Source: G963717155 sp963717155
Lineage (GTDB): Bacteria > Actinomycetota > Thermoleophilia > Gaiellales > JALYLC01
Direction of reading: 5' to 3'
DNA: 64,000 bases
Assembly (NCBI GenBank): GCA_963717155.1
Contig: OY970326.1
Span: 2,852,001-2,916,000, forward strand
In this document: piece after piece, positions 16,759-24,345 of the stretch
Numbering within the stretch: the first letter of the stretch is position 1
How the letters are laid out: every line of letters starts with the position of its first letter
Program-made: the position numbers and the translations under genes
The notes under the pieces: generated by a model
Databases searched by the model: none
Told to the model about the DNA's origin: nothing
What the model saw: the letters and a program-made list of their open reading frames with translations, nothing else

Positions 16759-18995
16759 TGCTCGAGGGAGTCGGCCGCCGCCGTCTGATCGATGTCGCCC
16801 GCGGCGACGGCGAGCCCGACCTGGTCATCGAGGGCGCCCACGTCTTCTCCGCGTTCACTCGCGAATGGCTCGACGTCGACGTCGCGATCGCCGACGGCCG
16901 CATCGCGGGGCTCGGCAGCTATCCGGGGCGCCACAGGCTCGACGCAGGCGGGCGGTTCCTCGTGCCGGGATTCGTCGACGCGCACGTGCACATCGAGTCG
17001 TCGAAGCTGATGGTCGACGAGTTCGCGCGCGTCGTGCTCGCACGCGGCACGACCGCGGTCGTCGCGGATCCGCACGAGATCGCGAACGTGCTCGGCACAG
17101 ACGGCATCCACTGGCTGCTCGACGTCTGCGACGACGTACCGCTCGACGTGTGGGTGATGGCGCCATCGTGCGTTCCTGCGAGCGCGTTCGAGTCGCCGCG
17201 CAGGCCGCTCTCGGTCGGCGACCTGGAGTCGGTGCTGCGGCGCCGGCATGCGCTGGGTGTCGCCGAGATGATGAACTTCCCGGCGGTGATCGCAGGCGAT
17301 CCGACCGAGCTGCGCAAGCTCGATCTGCGCGGTGCGACGCACGTCGACGGCCACGCCCCCGGCGTGCGCGGCAACGGGCTGAACGCCTATCTGGCGGCCG
17401 GGATCCGGTCGGATCACGAGGCGACCACCTACGAGGAGGCACTCGAGAAGCGCCGCAAGGGCGCCTGGGTGCTGATCCGCGAGGCCTCGAACGCCCGCAA
17501 CCTGCGTGCGCTGCTGCCGCTCGTGCGGGAGTTCGGGCCCGAGCGCTGTGCGTTCTGCACGGACGACCGCGAGCCCGACTTCCTGGTGCGCGAGGGCCAC
17601 CTCGACCAGATGTGCCGCGAGGCGGTCGCCGAGGGCATCGCGCCCGAGGACGCGCTGCTGCTCGCGTCGCTGCACCCGGCCCAGTACCACGGCCTCGCCG
17701 ACGCCGGCGCGATCGCGCCGGGCTACCGCGCCGACCTCGTGCTGCTCGACGATCTGGTGACCTTCCGTGCGAGCCGCGTCTACAAGGATGGCGCGCTCGT
17801 CTTCGACGGCCACGTCGTCTCGCCGTTCCCGCGCCCCGACGTGCCCGTGTGGGTGCGCCAGACCGTGCACGCAGCGCCGGTCGGGCTCTCCGACCTCCGT
17901 GTCCCCTCGACCGGACACCCCGTGCGTGTGATCGAGATCGTCCCCGAGCAGCTGCTGACCAACGCGCGCATCGAGCTCCCGACCATCGAGCACGGCGTCG
18001 CCGTCGCCGATCCCGCGCGTGACGTCGCCAAGATCGCCGTGGTCGAGCGCCACCACGCCACCGGCCGGGTCGGCGTCGGGTTCGTGCGCGGGTTCGGATT
18101 GCAGCGCGGTGCGTTCGCGACGACGGTCGCGCACGACGCGCACAACATCGTGTGCGTGGGCGTCGACGACCACGACATGGCGCTCGCGATCTCCCGCCTC
18201 GGACAGATCGGCGGAGGGATCGTGGTGCACGCCGGCGGCGACGTCCTCGGGGAGCTGCCGCTGCCCGTCGCGGGACTGCTCTCGGATCAGCCGGCAGACG
18301 AGGTCGTCGAGCGGCTCGAGACGCTCGAGCGCCTGCTCTCCGAGCTGGGCGTCACCATCGTCTCGCCGTTCATGTCGCTGAGCTTCCTGGCGCTCTCGGT
18401 GATCCCGTCGCTCAAGATCACGGACCTCGGGCTCGTCGACGTCGACCGCTTCGCGATCGTGCCGCTGACCGTCGAGCGTGTGACCTTCGCCGAGCTGAAC
18501 GCGCTCGACCGCGCGACGTTCGCACGCGTGCTCGACGGGGTCTTCGAGCACTCGCCCTGGGTCGCCGAGGCAGCGTTCGACGCCGGGCCGTTCGACTCGT
18601 TCCGGTCGCTCGAGGATGCCAGCCGTGCGTCGCTCGCAGCGGCACCCGAGGAGCGCAAGCTCGCGCTCGTGCGGGCACATCCCGACCTCGCCGGCCGCGC
18701 AGCCCTCGCGGGCGAGCTGACCCCGGACTCGGCCAGCGAGCAGGCGTCGGCCCGGCTCGACCGTCTCACGCCGGACGAGCTCGCACGCTTCACGCGGCTC
18801 AACGACGCCTACCGCGAGCGGTTCGGATTCCCGTTCGTGATCTGCGTCCGCGAGCACACGATCGCGACGATCCTCGATGCCTTCGCCGCGCGGCTCGGCC
18901 ACAGCCCCGAGCGCGAGCTCGACACCGCGCTCGACGAGATCGCGAAGATAGGGGCGTTGCGGTTGCGTGATCGGATCGAAGAAAGGGCTGCATGA
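16758..18995 (+). CDS. Adenine deaminase fused to OHCU decarboxylase (AdeC-UraD)
   Basis: One 745-residue frame carries two enzymes. Residues 1 to about 574 are a full AdeC-type adenine deaminase (adenine to hypoxanthine): F-V-D-A-H-V-H-I-E-S-S-K (metal site), A-D-P-H-E-I-A-N-V-L-G, H-A-P-G-V-R-G, F-C-T-D-D-R-E-P and the C-terminal S-F-L-A-L-S-V-I-P-S-L-K-I-T-D. From about 575 a complete UraD (OHCU decarboxylase, giving S-allantoin) follows with no linker: F-E-H-S-P-W-V-A-E, H-P-D-L-A-G-R-A and F-G-F-P-F-V-I-C-V. A GTGA sits exactly at the junction (18480), so one base change could separate the genes into an ordinary overlapping pair. Flanked by XDH and uricase. Confidence 0.85.
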   Translation: MLEGVGRRRLIDVARGDGEPDLVIEGAHVFSAFTREWLDVDVAIADGRIAGLGSYPGRHRLDAGGRFLVPGFVDAHVHIESSKLMVDEFARVVLARGTTAVVADPHEIANVLGTDGIHWLLDVCDDVPLDVWVMAPSCVPASAFESPRRPLSVGDLESVLRRRHALGVAEMMNFPAVIAGDPTELRKLDLRGATHVDGHAPGVRGNGLNAYLAAGIRSDHEATTYEEALEKRRKGAWVLIREASNARNLRALLPLVREFGPERCAFCTDDREPDFLVREGHLDQMCREAVAEGIAPEDALLLASLHPAQYHGLADAGAIAPGYRADLVLLDDLVTFRASRVYKDGALVFDGHVVSPFPRPDVPVWVRQTVHAAPVGLSDLRVPSTGHPVRVIEIVPEQLLTNARIELPTIEHGVAVADPARDVAKIAVVERHHATGRVGVGFVRGFGLQRGAFATTVAHDAHNIVCVGVDDHDMALAISRLGQIGGGIVVHAGGDVLGELPLPVAGLLSDQPADEVVERLETLERLLSELGVTIVSPFMSLSFLALSVIPSLKITDLGLVDVDRFAIVPLTVERVTFAELNALDRATFARVLDGVFEHSPWVAEAAFDAGPFDSFRSLEDASRASLAAAPEERKLALVRAHPDLAGRAALAGELTPDSASEQASARLDRLTPDELARFTRLNDAYRERFGFPFVICVREHTIATILDAFAARLGHSPERELDTALDEIAKIGALRLRDRIEERAA

Positions 18996-19840
18996 AGGGC
19001 ACTGCCATCACCTACGGCAAGGCCGCCGTTCCCGTCTATCGCGTCCGCGACAACCAGCTGATGGCGGTCGAGGTCGACGTCGAGGTGTTCGGCGAGAACT
19101 TCCTGCCGGCATACACCGAGGGCGACAACAGCGCCGTCGTCGCCACCGACTCGATGAAGAACTTCATCCTGCGACACGGCCTGAGCTACGAGGGCGCGAC
19201 GCTCGAGGGCTTCCTGGCCGAGCTCGGGCGCGGGTTCGTCGAGACCTACGACGACATGACCGCGCTCCACCTCAGCGGTCGCGAGCTGCGCTTCGACCGC
19301 ATCGAAGGTGTCCTGTACAGCCGCTCGCACGACGACCACGGGGTCGCCGAGCTGCGCGTCCAGCGCGACGAGACGGGCGGGCCGGTGGTGGCCGGCCTCC
19401 GCTCGGGCCGCGTCGATCTCGAGCTACTGAAGGTCACGGGCAGCGCGTTCACGCGCTTCGTGCGAGACGAGTACACGACCCTGCCCGAGCGGGGCGACCG
19501 GCCGCTCTACATCCACCTCGACGTCCACTGGCGCTACGGCGACGTCGACGATGCGGTCGGCCTCGATCCGCCGAGCTACGTCGCCTCGGAGCAGGTGCGC
19601 GAGGCAGTGGCCGGCGTGTTCTCCGAGCTGGTATCGGAGTCGATCCAGCACCTCGTATGGGAGATGTCCGAGCGCCTGCTCGCACGGTTCCCGCAGCTCT
19701 CGGAGGTCTCGTTCTCCGCGCAGAACCGCACGCGCGAACCCGTCGCCGAGCTCGAGAGCGTCAAGGTGTACTCGGACCCGTTCCCTGCATTCGGGACGAT
19801 CACGCTCGTGCGCGCACGGGACGAGAACCGGCTCGGGTGA
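18992..19840 (+). CDS. Urate oxidase (uricase)
   Basis: Cofactor-free oxidation of urate to 5-hydroxyisourate. The 282-residue protein is a tandem T-fold enzyme. N-S-A-V-V-A-T-D-S-M-K-N (near residues 46-57) contains the conserved Thr-Asp of the active site, with Y-G-K-A near the N-terminus supplying the Lys of the relay. F-V-R-D-E-Y-T-T-L-P and S-F-S-A-Q-N-R contain the substrate-binding Arg and Gln/Asn segments. It starts within the AdeC-UraD stop (ATGA) and ends overlapping HIU hydrolase (GTGA), so the three enzymes from urate to allantoin are translated side by side. Confidence 0.93.
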   Translation: MKGTAITYGKAAVPVYRVRDNQLMAVEVDVEVFGENFLPAYTEGDNSAVVATDSMKNFILRHGLSYEGATLEGFLAELGRGFVETYDDMTALHLSGRELRFDRIEGVLYSRSHDDHGVAELRVQRDETGGPVVAGLRSGRVDLELLKVTGSAFTRFVRDEYTTLPERGDRPLYIHLDVHWRYGDVDDAVGLDPPSYVASEQVREAVAGVFSELVSESIQHLVWEMSERLLARFPQLSEVSFSAQNRTREPVAELESVKVYSDPFPAFGTITLVRARDENRLG

Positions 19841-20190
19841 GCGGCCGCCTCACCACCCACGTGCTCGACACGGCCCAGGGCCGGCCGGCCGGCGGCCTCG
19901 CGATCGAGCTCGTCCGCCTCGACGGCGGCATCGAGATGCTGCGGTCGGTGCGTACGAACGCCGATGGCCGCCCCGACAAGCCGCTGCTCGAAGGCGAGGA
20001 CCTGCGCGTCGGCACGTACGAGCTGCGGTTCGCGGTGGGCGCCTACTTCACGGGACAGGGGCTGGCAGTCGGCGACCCCCCGTTCCTCGACATCGTGCCC
20101 GTACGGATCGGCGTGGCCGATGCCGGGGCGCACTACCACGTGCCACTGCTCGCCTCGCCCTGGGCGTACAGCACGTACCGTGGCAGCTGA
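19837..20190 (+). CDS. 5-hydroxyisourate hydrolase
   Basis: A transthyretin-like enzyme of 117 residues converting 5-hydroxyisourate to OHCU. Family signatures are L-T-T-H-V-L-D-T-A-Q-G-R-P-A at the N-terminus, H-Y-H-V-P-L-L-A-S-P-W-A-Y-S-T-Y-R-G-S at the C-terminus (the Y-R-G-S tail is diagnostic), and the conserved Arg/His between. Start GTG overlaps the uricase stop. Its product is the substrate of the UraD domain encoded upstream. The downstream amidohydrolase gene begins 11 bp before this gene ends. Confidence 0.95.
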   Translation: MSGRLTTHVLDTAQGRPAGGLAIELVRLDGGIEMLRSVRTNADGRPDKPLLEGEDLRVGTYELRFAVGAYFTGQGLAVGDPPFLDIVPVRIGVADAGAHYHVPLLASPWAYSTYRGS

Positions 20191-21403
20191 CGCCGCGGAG
20201 CTGCTGCGCCGCTGCGACGAGCTCGCTGCGATCAGCGAGGCACCGGACCAGCTGACGCGGCGCTTTGCGACCCGTGCGCTGGTCGACGCCGGCGCGTGCG
20301 TGGAACGCTGGATGCGCGAGGCGGGACTGCAGACCCGCGTCGATGCGGTCGGCAACGTGATCGGGCGGCTCGAGTCGCCGCACGAGGCGACGCTGCTCGT
20401 CGGATCGCACCTCGACACGGTGCGCGACGCCGGCCGCTACGACGGACCGCTCGGCGTGCTCGCGGGTATCGCGCTCGCCGGGCGGCTGGCGGGTGCGTCG
20501 CTGCCCTTCGCGCTCGAGGTGGTCGCGTTCGCCGACGAGGAGGGGCTGCGCTACGGGACCCCCTACCTCGGCAGCCGTGTCGTGGCAGGGAGCTTCCGGC
20601 TCGAGGACCTCGAACGCCGGGACGAGGACGGCATCTCGATGCGAGATGCGATCCGGGACGTGGGTGGCGCACCTGACGCGATTCCGGGCGAGGCGCGAAG
20701 AGCAGAGGCGCTGCTCGGCTACCTGGAGCTGCACATCGAGCAGGGCCCGCTGCTCGAGTCGCTCGACCGGCACGTCGGCGTCGTCTCGGCGATCGCCGGG
20801 CGCACGCGGGCCCGGCTGGAGCTCGACGGCGTTGCCGGGCACGCGGGGACGGTCCCGATGGCGCTCCGCCACGATCCGCTGGTCGCCGCGGCGCGGATCG
20901 TCGAGCGGGTCGACGCCATCGCACGTGCCTCCGAGGGTCTGGTGGCGACGGTCGGCGAGCTGTCGGTCGAGCCGGGCGCCGCGAACGTGATTCCGGGTCG
21001 CGTCACGTTGAGCATCGACCTCCGTGCGCCTGATGACGAGTCCCGACTGGAGGCCTGGGAGTCGCTCGCCGCGGACGCCGGCCTGCTCGCGACCCAGGGC
21101 GGCGTGGAGCTGCGACCACTCGAGCTCGAGCACACCGCCGCGGTGGCCTGCGACCCTCGTCTCCGCGCCCTGCTGAAGGCAGCCGCGGCTGCGCGCGGGG
21201 TCGACGCGCCCTCGCTCGTCAGCGGCGCCGGCCACGACGCGGTGATCCTCGCCGGCGTGACCCCGGTCGCGATGCTGTTCGTGCGCTCGCCCGGCGGCGT
21301 GAGCCACCACCCCGACGAGTCGGTGCGGGTCGAGGACGTGGCCGTCGCCCTCGATGTCCTCGAGGAGTTCGTGCTCGCGTTCGCCATGGTTGGAAGACCG
21401 TGA
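20180..21403 (+). CDS. Allantoate amidohydrolase-type M20 carbamidase
   Basis: A 407-residue M20/M28 metallopeptidase-fold enzyme of the carbamidase branch (allantoate amidohydrolase, ureidoglycolate or N-carbamoyl amino-acid hydrolases). Dinuclear metal site motifs are G-S-H-L-D-T-V-R-D-A-G-R-Y-D-G, A-D-E-E-G-L-R-Y, L-H-I-E-Q-G-P-L-L-E and S-G-A-G-H-D-A. The dimerisation lid contains V-A-G-H-A-G-T-V-P-M. The GTG start at 20180 lies inside the HIU hydrolase gene; the stop overlaps allantoinase (GTGA). Given allantoinase next door, allantoate is the most likely substrate; a paralogue is encoded at 32278-33519 in the hydantoinase cluster. Confidence 0.87.
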   Translation: MAADAAELLRRCDELAAISEAPDQLTRRFATRALVDAGACVERWMREAGLQTRVDAVGNVIGRLESPHEATLLVGSHLDTVRDAGRYDGPLGVLAGIALAGRLAGASLPFALEVVAFADEEGLRYGTPYLGSRVVAGSFRLEDLERRDEDGISMRDAIRDVGGAPDAIPGEARRAEALLGYLELHIEQGPLLESLDRHVGVVSAIAGRTRARLELDGVAGHAGTVPMALRHDPLVAAARIVERVDAIARASEGLVATVGELSVEPGAANVIPGRVTLSIDLRAPDDESRLEAWESLAADAGLLATQGGVELRPLELEHTAAVACDPRLRALLKAAAAARGVDAPSLVSGAGHDAVILAGVTPVAMLFVRSPGGVSHHPDESVRVEDVAVALDVLEEFVLAFAMVGRP

Positions 21404-22743
21404 CCTACGAGCTCGTCATACGGGACGGCTCGATCGCCACGCCGACGGGCCTCGCACGCCGCGACATCGGCATCGCTGGCGGCGTGATCCGAGAGGTCGC
21501 AGAGGAGCTCCCCGGTGGCCGCGACGACATCGACGCGAGCGGACTGCTCGTGCTTCCCGGCGTCGTCGATGCGCACGTCCACCTGAACGACCCGGGACGG
21601 AGCGACTGGGAGGGCATCGGGCCCGGCACCGCTGCGCTCGCCGCCGGGGGCGCCACGACCGCCGTGGACATGCCGCTGAACGCGCACCCGCCGACGATCG
21701 ATGCGGCGGCATTCGACCTGAAGGCGGCGCGGATCGCCGGATCGGCGCACATCGACCTCGCGCTCTGGGGCGGCCTCGTGCCCGGCAACGTCGATCGCCT
21801 CGCCGAGCTCGCCGAACGGGGCGTCGTGGGGTTCAAGGCGTTCATGTGCGGCAGCGGCATCGACGACTTCGCCGCAGCGGATGACCTGACCTTGTGGGAG
21901 GGCATGCGGGAGGCGGCCCGCCTCGGGCTTCCGGTCGCGGTGCACGCCGAGAGCGACGCGCTGACGACAGCGCTCGCGGCGCGGGCGGTCGCCGGCGGGC
22001 GGACCAGCATGCGCGACTTCATGGCCTCGCGGCCGGTCGTCGCCGAGCTCGAGGCCATCGGCCGCGCGTTGCTGCTGGCCGAGGATGCGGGCTGCGCCTT
22101 GCACGTCGTGCACGTCTCGAGCGGCCGTGGTGTCGCCCTTGTCGCGGAGGCGCGGGCCCGCGGGGTCGACGCCTCCTGCGAGACGTGCCCGCACTACCTG
22201 GTGCTGACCGACGCGGACGCCGAGCGGCTCGGCGCGATCGCCAAGTGCGCACCGCCGCTGCGGCCACCCGGAGAGCGCGAGGCCCTCTGGTCGGCGATCG
22301 CGGCCGGCGACCTGCCGATGGTCGCGTCCGACCACTCGCCGTCCCGGCCCTCGCTCAAGCAGTCGGCGAGCGCGTTCGCGGCCTGGGGCGGCATCGCGGG
22401 CGCCCAGACCCTCCTGCCGATCGTGCTCGACGAGGGCGAGAGCCGCGGTGTGCAGCTCCGACGGCTGGTCGATGCGATGTCGGGCTTCCCTGCGCGCCGC
22501 CTCGGACTCGCAGGCAAGGGAAGCCTCGATCCGGGCTCCGACGCAGACATCGCCCTCGTCCGGCCTGATGCACGCTGGACGCTCGCGCTCGGCGACCTCC
22601 GGTCGCGCCATCCGCTGAGCCCGTTCATCGGTCGTGAGCTGCGCCACCGCGTGACCCGCACGCTCGTGCGAGGGCATACGGTCCAGCTCGATGGCCAGAT
22701 GACCGGCGAGCCGACCGGGCGCCTGGTGCGGCCCGGACACTAA
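21400..22743 (+). CDS. allB: Allantoinase
   Basis: A cyclic amidohydrolase of 447 residues opening allantoin to allantoate. Metal ligands: V-D-A-H-V-H-L-N-D-P-G-R-S-D-W-E-G (H-x-H; the N-D-P-G-R-x-x-W-E-G stretch is typical of AllB), the bridging lysine in G-F-K-A-F-M-C-G-S-G, V-H-A-E-S, H-V-V-H-V-S-S, and A-S-D-H-S-P-S. A C-E-T-C-P-H-Y-L segment precedes the last ligands, as in bacterial allantoinases. It is the last purine-ring enzyme of the operon; a 39-bp gap precedes the DUF3830 gene. Confidence 0.93.
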   Translation: MTYELVIRDGSIATPTGLARRDIGIAGGVIREVAEELPGGRDDIDASGLLVLPGVVDAHVHLNDPGRSDWEGIGPGTAALAAGGATTAVDMPLNAHPPTIDAAAFDLKAARIAGSAHIDLALWGGLVPGNVDRLAELAERGVVGFKAFMCGSGIDDFAAADDLTLWEGMREAARLGLPVAVHAESDALTTALAARAVAGGRTSMRDFMASRPVVAELEAIGRALLLAEDAGCALHVVHVSSGRGVALVAEARARGVDASCETCPHYLVLTDADAERLGAIAKCAPPLRPPGEREALWSAIAAGDLPMVASDHSPSRPSLKQSASAFAAWGGIAGAQTLLPIVLDEGESRGVQLRRLVDAMSGFPARRLGLAGKGSLDPGSDADIALVRPDARWTLALGDLRSRHPLSPFIGRELRHRVTRTLVRGHTVQLDGQMTGEPTGRLVRPGH

Positions 22744-22782
22744 CGCCCGACGGGCCCTGAACGTCTAGGAGAGAGACGACTC

Positions 22783-23196
22783 GTGAGCAACGTTCGTATC
22801 ACCGCCGGCCCGTTCTCGTTCACCGCGCGATTCGAGGAGGAGCGCGCACCGAAGACGGTCGCGGCCTTCCGTGGGCTGCTGCCCTGGAAGAACCGGATCA
22901 TCCACGTGCGATGGAGCGGCGAATCGTGCTGGATCCCGCTCGGCGGGCTCGATCTCGGGCTTCCGTTCGAGAACCACACGAGCTTCCCGGCACCCGGTGA
23001 GGTGCTGCTCTACCCGGGAGGCTTCAGCGAGACCGAGATCCTGTTCCCGTACGGCGGCGTGCGCTTCGCGAGCATCGTCGGTCAACTTGCAGGCAACCAC
23101 TTCCTGACGATCGAGGAGGGACGCGAGAACCTGCGAGAGCTCGGAGTGTCGACGCTCTACGAGGGCGCCAAGGACATCAGGTTCGAGCAATTGTGA
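22783..23196 (+). CDS. DUF3830 (cyclophilin-like fold) protein
   Basis: A 137-residue protein recognised as DUF3830, a family with a cyclophilin-like barrel and no assigned activity. Features are an N-terminal strand V-R-I-T-A-G, F-E-E-E-R-A-P-K-T-V-A-A-F (the A-P-x-T-V region shared with cyclophilin-like families) and P-G-E-V-L-L-Y-P-G-G near the middle. GTG start with AGGAGAGAG upstream. It lies between allantoinase and the second BMP importer, and to my knowledge DUF3830 genes often accompany amidohydrolases and transporters. A role as a ligand- or intermediate-binding accessory, or as a small-molecule isomerase, is speculation. Confidence 0.8.
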   Translation: MSNVRITAGPFSFTARFEEERAPKTVAAFRGLLPWKNRIIHVRWSGESCWIPLGGLDLGLPFENHTSFPAPGEVLLYPGGFSETEILFPYGGVRFASIVGQLAGNHFLTIEEGRENLRELGVSTLYEGAKDIRFEQL

Positions 23197-23204
23197 ACGA
23201 GTGT

Positions 23205-23233
23205 TTGCCGCGCGAGACGCCTCGGCCTATGCT
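23205..23233 (+). promoter_or_regulatory. Predicted promoter for the second BMP importer operon
   Basis: TTGCCG (23205-23210) and TATGCT (23228-23233) are separated by exactly 17 bp, giving a good sigma70-type promoter about 50 bp before the AAGGAGG ribosome site. It suggests the second transporter can be transcribed apart from the upstream purine operon. Confidence 0.55.
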
Positions 23234-23275
23234 CCTCAACCTGTCCCGACCGGCACACGCCGCCGGGCGAAACCC

Positions 23276-23291
23276 AAGGAGGGTTCTTCTG
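23276..23291 (+). promoter_or_regulatory. AAGGAGG ribosome site followed by CTG start
   Basis: AAGGAGG at 23276-23282 is a consensus Shine-Dalgarno. Six bases later, at the ideal spacing, stands CTG (23289-23291), directly followed by a signal-peptide-like sequence (K-G-I-R-I-A-S-V-A-S-M). The first in-frame ATG lies inside the signal peptide and has no ribosome site. CTG is therefore the best start of the binding protein. Confidence 0.65.
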
Positions 23292-24333
23292 AAAGGCATC
23301 CGAATTGCATCGGTGGCCTCGATGGTCGCCGTCGCGGCTCTGACCGTGACATCCGTCTCGAGCGCGAGCACGACTCACGCCGCGGCTCCTGCCGCCAAGA
23401 CGGCAGCTCCTCTCAGGATCGGTCTCGTGACCGACATCGGCGGGTTGAACGACAAGTCGTTCAACCACCTCGCCTTCGTCGGAGCGACCCAGGCAGTCAA
23501 GAAGCTCGGAGTTCAACTCAAGGTCCTGCAGTCGAAGTCGGGCTCGGACTACATCCCGAACCTGTCGACGCTGGCCGCGCAGAAGTACAACCTCGTCATC
23601 GGGGTCGGCTTCTTGATGGCTGACGCGATCAAGACCGTCTCGAAGCAGTTCCCGTCGACCAAGTTCGCGATCATCGACGTCGACCCGGCGCGGAGCCGAC
23701 GGCAAGAACGTCCTCGGCCTCACGTTCCACGAGGAGGAGTCGGGGTACGTCGCCGGCTACCTCGCCGGCCTGATGCAGAAGGCCAAGAACCCCCGCAACA
23801 ACGGCAAGAACGTGGTGTCGAGCGTCGGCGGACTCAAGATCCCGCCGGTCGACCACTACATCGCGGGCTTCCAGGCGGGCGCCAAGGCCGCCGATCCCAG
23901 CGTCAAGACGCTGAACGGCTACTCCAACTCGTTCACGGACGCGGCGAAGTGCAAGTCGCTCGCCCAGACTCAGCTCGCACAGGGCTCTGACGTCGTGTTC
24001 GCCGTTGCCGGTGGCTGCGGCCTCGGCGCGCTGAGCGCGGCCGCGGCCAAGAACGTGTGGGGCGTCGGCGTCGACGCCGACCAGAACTACCTCGGCCCGT
24101 ACATGCTGACCTCGGCGGTGAAGAAGGTCGACTTCGCGGTGTACTCGACCATCTTCAAGCTCAAGCAGGGTGTCTTCCCGGGTGGCACGACGAACACGTT
24201 CGGCATCAAGAACTTCGGTGCCGGAATCAGCGGCTACGCGCGGTCCGTGCCCTCGCCCATCAAGACCAAGGTCAACGCGGTCATCGCGAAGATCCGGGCG
24301 GGCGGGATCAAGATCCCGAACACGGTCAAGTAG
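23289..24333 (+). pseudogene. BMP-family substrate-binding protein, interrupted by a frameshift
   Basis: The sequence encodes a full-length BMP/PnrA-type binding protein, but in two frames. Part 1 (from CTG 23289 to about 23690) has a Sec signal, then L-R-I-G-L-V-T-D-I-G-G-L-N-D-K-S-F-N, the classic BMP opening, ending at F-A-I-I-D-V-D. Part 2 (from about 23690 in the next frame) continues G-A-D-G-K-N-V-L-G-L-T-F-H-E-E-E-S-G-Y-V-A-G-Y-L and runs to the stop at 24331-24333. One extra base (or two missing) near 23685-23697 explains the break. The rest is well conserved, so this is either a very recent mutation or a sequence error. The ATPase and both permeases downstream are intact. Confidence 0.8.
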
Positions 24334-24345
24334 TAGCAAGGAGAC

